Of a DNA stretch of 64,000 nt, positions 63,916 through 64,000 are shown one piece after another. The position numbers and the translations under genes are program-made. The notes beneath the pieces are model-generated. The model was given only the letters and a program-made list of their open reading frames with translations. It had not been told where the DNA came from and did no database searches. How positions within the stretch are numbered: position 1 is the stretch's first letter; each line of letters starts with the position of its first letter. Origin of the DNA: Mucilaginibacter cryoferens (GTDB taxonomy: Bacteria > Bacteroidota > Bacteroidia > Sphingobacteriales > Sphingobacteriaceae); NCBI RefSeq assembly GCF_014205845.1, contig NZ_JACHCR010000012.1:109004-173003 (forward strand). The letters are read 5' to 3'.

Positions 63916-64000
63916 ATGAGAAAGCTTCGGGCAATTAGTATCACTCGGCTATGATGTCACCACCTTTATACCTATGACCTATCAACGTAGTAGTCTCCTA
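63916..64000 (-). rRNA. rrl: 23S ribosomal RNA, 3' end (partial)
   Basis: On the minus strand the final bases read GGAGACTACTACGTTGATAG and then GCCGAGTGATACTAATTGCC to CGAAGCTTTC, which is the 3' terminal domain of 23S rRNA in Bacteroidota. The gene continues past the right edge; the 3' end is placed near 63916. Confidence 0.9.

Overview
The window looks like a chromosomal segment of a Bacteroidota species, most likely family Sphingobacteriaceae and close to Mucilaginibacter or Pedobacter. This rests on gene content only. There are two SusC/SusD pairs, the type IX secretion core gldKLMN plus porW/sprE, GLPGLI and DUF2911 proteins next to TonB-dependent barrels, an F-ATPase operon that lacks atpD and atpC, TAnnTTTG-type promoter boxes, and a 23S-5S rRNA end. 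Genes are densely packed. I see no phage, insertion-sequence transposase or CRISPR array. Palindromic and low-complexity repeats fill many of the gaps.

Layout. 1-2760: the start of a TolC-like efflux protein, divergent from an AraC regulator, then a universal stress protein; both intergenic regions carry a 41-nt shared element. 2994-10010: a sulfur-themed locus. A SAM-I riboswitch leads into a thioredoxin-like protein, then a tiny ORF ending Arg-Cys-Cys-Cys-stop flanked by hairpins, a SusC/SusD pair, a terminator, tRNA-Cys and a PIG-L/LmbE deacetylase. 10117-15987 (minus strand): atpZ-atpI-atpB-atpE-atpF-atpH-atpA-atpG. 16058-30573: porW/sprE, a class A penicillin-binding protein and uvrC on the plus strand, then on the minus strand DUF4271-hemD and gldK-gldL-gldM-gldN. 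31042-35849: a GH172/DUF2961 protein, a FucP-like transporter, a short-chain dehydrogenase and an amino-acid permease. 36136-39716: an outer-membrane barrel protein with a GLPGLI partner. 39826-47083 (minus strand): susC-susD-GH97 alpha-glucosidase, a small glycan utilisation locus. 47638-49539: a Crp/Fnr regulator, a pirin and a degenerate receiver-like protein. 49566-54453: glycerol catabolism, glpD-glpK-glpF divergent from glpR. 54608-58101: an NTF2-like protein, a membrane protein with a duplicated domain, and a Dyp-type peroxidase. 58336-63418: DUF2911 plus a TonB-type barrel, and a LytS/LytTR two-component pair. 63549-64000: the 3' end of an rRNA operon on the minus strand.

The most unusual part is the 3.0-10.0 kb locus. 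A SAM riboswitch and a possible cysteine-codon attenuator appear to control an outer-membrane nutrient importer, next to a thioredoxin-like protein, a tRNA-Cys and a deacetylase of the bacillithiol/mycothiol-related fold. I read it as a candidate acquisition system for a sulfur-containing or thiol-conjugated nutrient; that function is inference. Other points of interest are the duplicated-domain protein paired with the peroxidase, substitutions at key residues in the fucose-type transporter and dehydrogenase, and a coding sequence whose N terminus derives from an interspersed repeat.
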